From NCBI GenBank assembly GCA_016788945.1, contig JAEUSA010000273.1:1-6464 (forward strand): DNA of 6,464 nucleotides, given 5' to 3'. The first letter of the stretch is position 1, and every line of letters starts with the position of its first letter. The translations under genes and the position numbers were made by a program. Origin of the DNA: Leptospiraceae bacterium (lineage in GTDB: Bacteria; Spirochaetota; Leptospiria; Turneriellales; Turneriellaceae). The notes beneath the pieces are model-generated. The model saw only the letters and a program-made list of their open reading frames with translations. It was not told the origin of the DNA and did not search any database. Below, piece after piece: positions 6,185-6,464 of the stretch.

Positions 6185-6464
6185 ATGAGTGACGTATTGT
6201 ATACCATTTCACAGGCCGCGCAAGTTCCCGTAATTACACCGGGCGGCGCCCCTGCTTCGGCGCCAACTGCTGCGCCGGCACCTTCAGCTGCTCCGGCGGC
6301 CACATCTACCGCCCCGGCCAGTGGAGCTGCAGCGACGACTGCGGCGCAAGGTGCGGCAAAACAACAACCACAGGCCGACGTGATGTCTGGCCTGTTCGGT
6401 ATGTGGCCAATCGTTGCGAGGCTAGTGGCGTTTTATTTCTTACTGATTCGCCCGCAGCAAAAAC
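6185..6464 (+). CDS. yajC: Preprotein translocase subunit YajC, 5' part (runs off window)
   Basis: YajC is a small single-helix inner-membrane protein that associates with SecD and SecF in the Sec translocon. Only 93 codons are visible. The family hallmark is the helix ending FYFLLIRPQQK (83-93), where the window stops; the cytoplasmic domain would follow. The N-terminus (MSDVLYTISQAAQVPVITPG) is followed by an Ala/Pro/Thr-rich low-complexity stretch (about 21-58), much longer than the brief E. coli equivalent. Arg79 lies within the predicted helix, which is unusual. The ATG at 6185 lacks a clear Shine-Dalgarno. An in-frame GTG at 6161 would extend it, and an ATG at codon 67 (6383-6385, ACAGG 8 nt before) would give a conventional short N-terminus. 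An in-frame TGA at 6152-6154 bounds the frame upstream. secD and secF are expected downstream, but this cannot be seen. Confidence 0.88.
   Translation, partial: MSDVLYTISQAAQVPVITPGGAPASAPTAAPAPSAAPAATSTAPASGAAATTAAQGAAKQQPQADVMSGLFGMWPIVARLVAFYFLLIRPQQK

Noticed and set aside
5920..6303. Minus-strand open frame with a Cys-rich cluster across the lipoprotein start and yajC
   Set aside because: The Cys run comes from reading the lipoprotein signal region in another frame, and the Ala/Gly start is the antisense of the yajC low-complexity stretch.
6242..6370. Tandem repeat or CRISPR-like array in the Ala/Pro-rich part of yajC
   Set aside because: The codons are varied and no fixed repeat unit or spacing is present; it is protein low complexity only.

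Overview
The window carries five complete protein-coding genes and the start of a sixth. They look chromosomal and housekeeping, from a Gram-negative bacterium with a moderate GC content (visually a little over 50%). The block yidC - jag/khpB - mnmE, a surface-type lipoprotein with a loose spirochaete-like lipobox, and a lamin-tail-like C-terminal domain ending in a TPGYAGP-type sequence together suggest a spirochaete of the order Leptospirales. The GC is too high for a pathogenic Leptospira and would fit a Turneriella- or Leptonema-like lineage. This placement is inference and was not tested by a database search.

Layout: (1) 1-46 is a short leader with a small perfect inverted repeat. (2) 47-3914, plus strand, is a tight three-gene operon: yidC (membrane insertase), khpB/jag (RNA-binding KH-R3H protein) and mnmE (tRNA wobble-uridine GTPase). 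mnmE starts inside the end of jag, probably at a TTG. (3) 3903-3946 is a perfect 44-bp palindrome with no spacer between its arms. It lies between two convergent genes, contains the stop codons of both and probably ends transcription in both directions. (4) 4616-3939, minus strand, is the PLP-binding protein gene yggS, and 6088-4613, minus strand, is an LTD-type lipoprotein gene upstream of it. They overlap at a TTGA junction, so yggS is probably translationally coupled to the lipoprotein. (5) 6089-6184 is a divergent intergenic region with an operator-like imperfect palindrome. (6) 6185 to the window end, plus strand, is the 5' part of yajC, with an unusually long Ala/Pro-rich N-terminal segment before the hallmark membrane helix.

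Working together: YidC and YajC both belong to the Sec holotranslocon in characterised bacteria (SecDF-YajC-YidC), and here they sit about 4.5 kb apart. secD and secF would be expected just past the window end. KhpB and MnmE are conserved yidC companions acting on RNA. The lipoprotein-yggS pair is the least expected arrangement. No mobile element, CRISPR array, rRNA or tRNA gene was seen, and I found no convincing evidence of a wholly new system. The most unusual sequence structures are the 44-bp perfect palindrome and the lipoprotein/yggS coupling.
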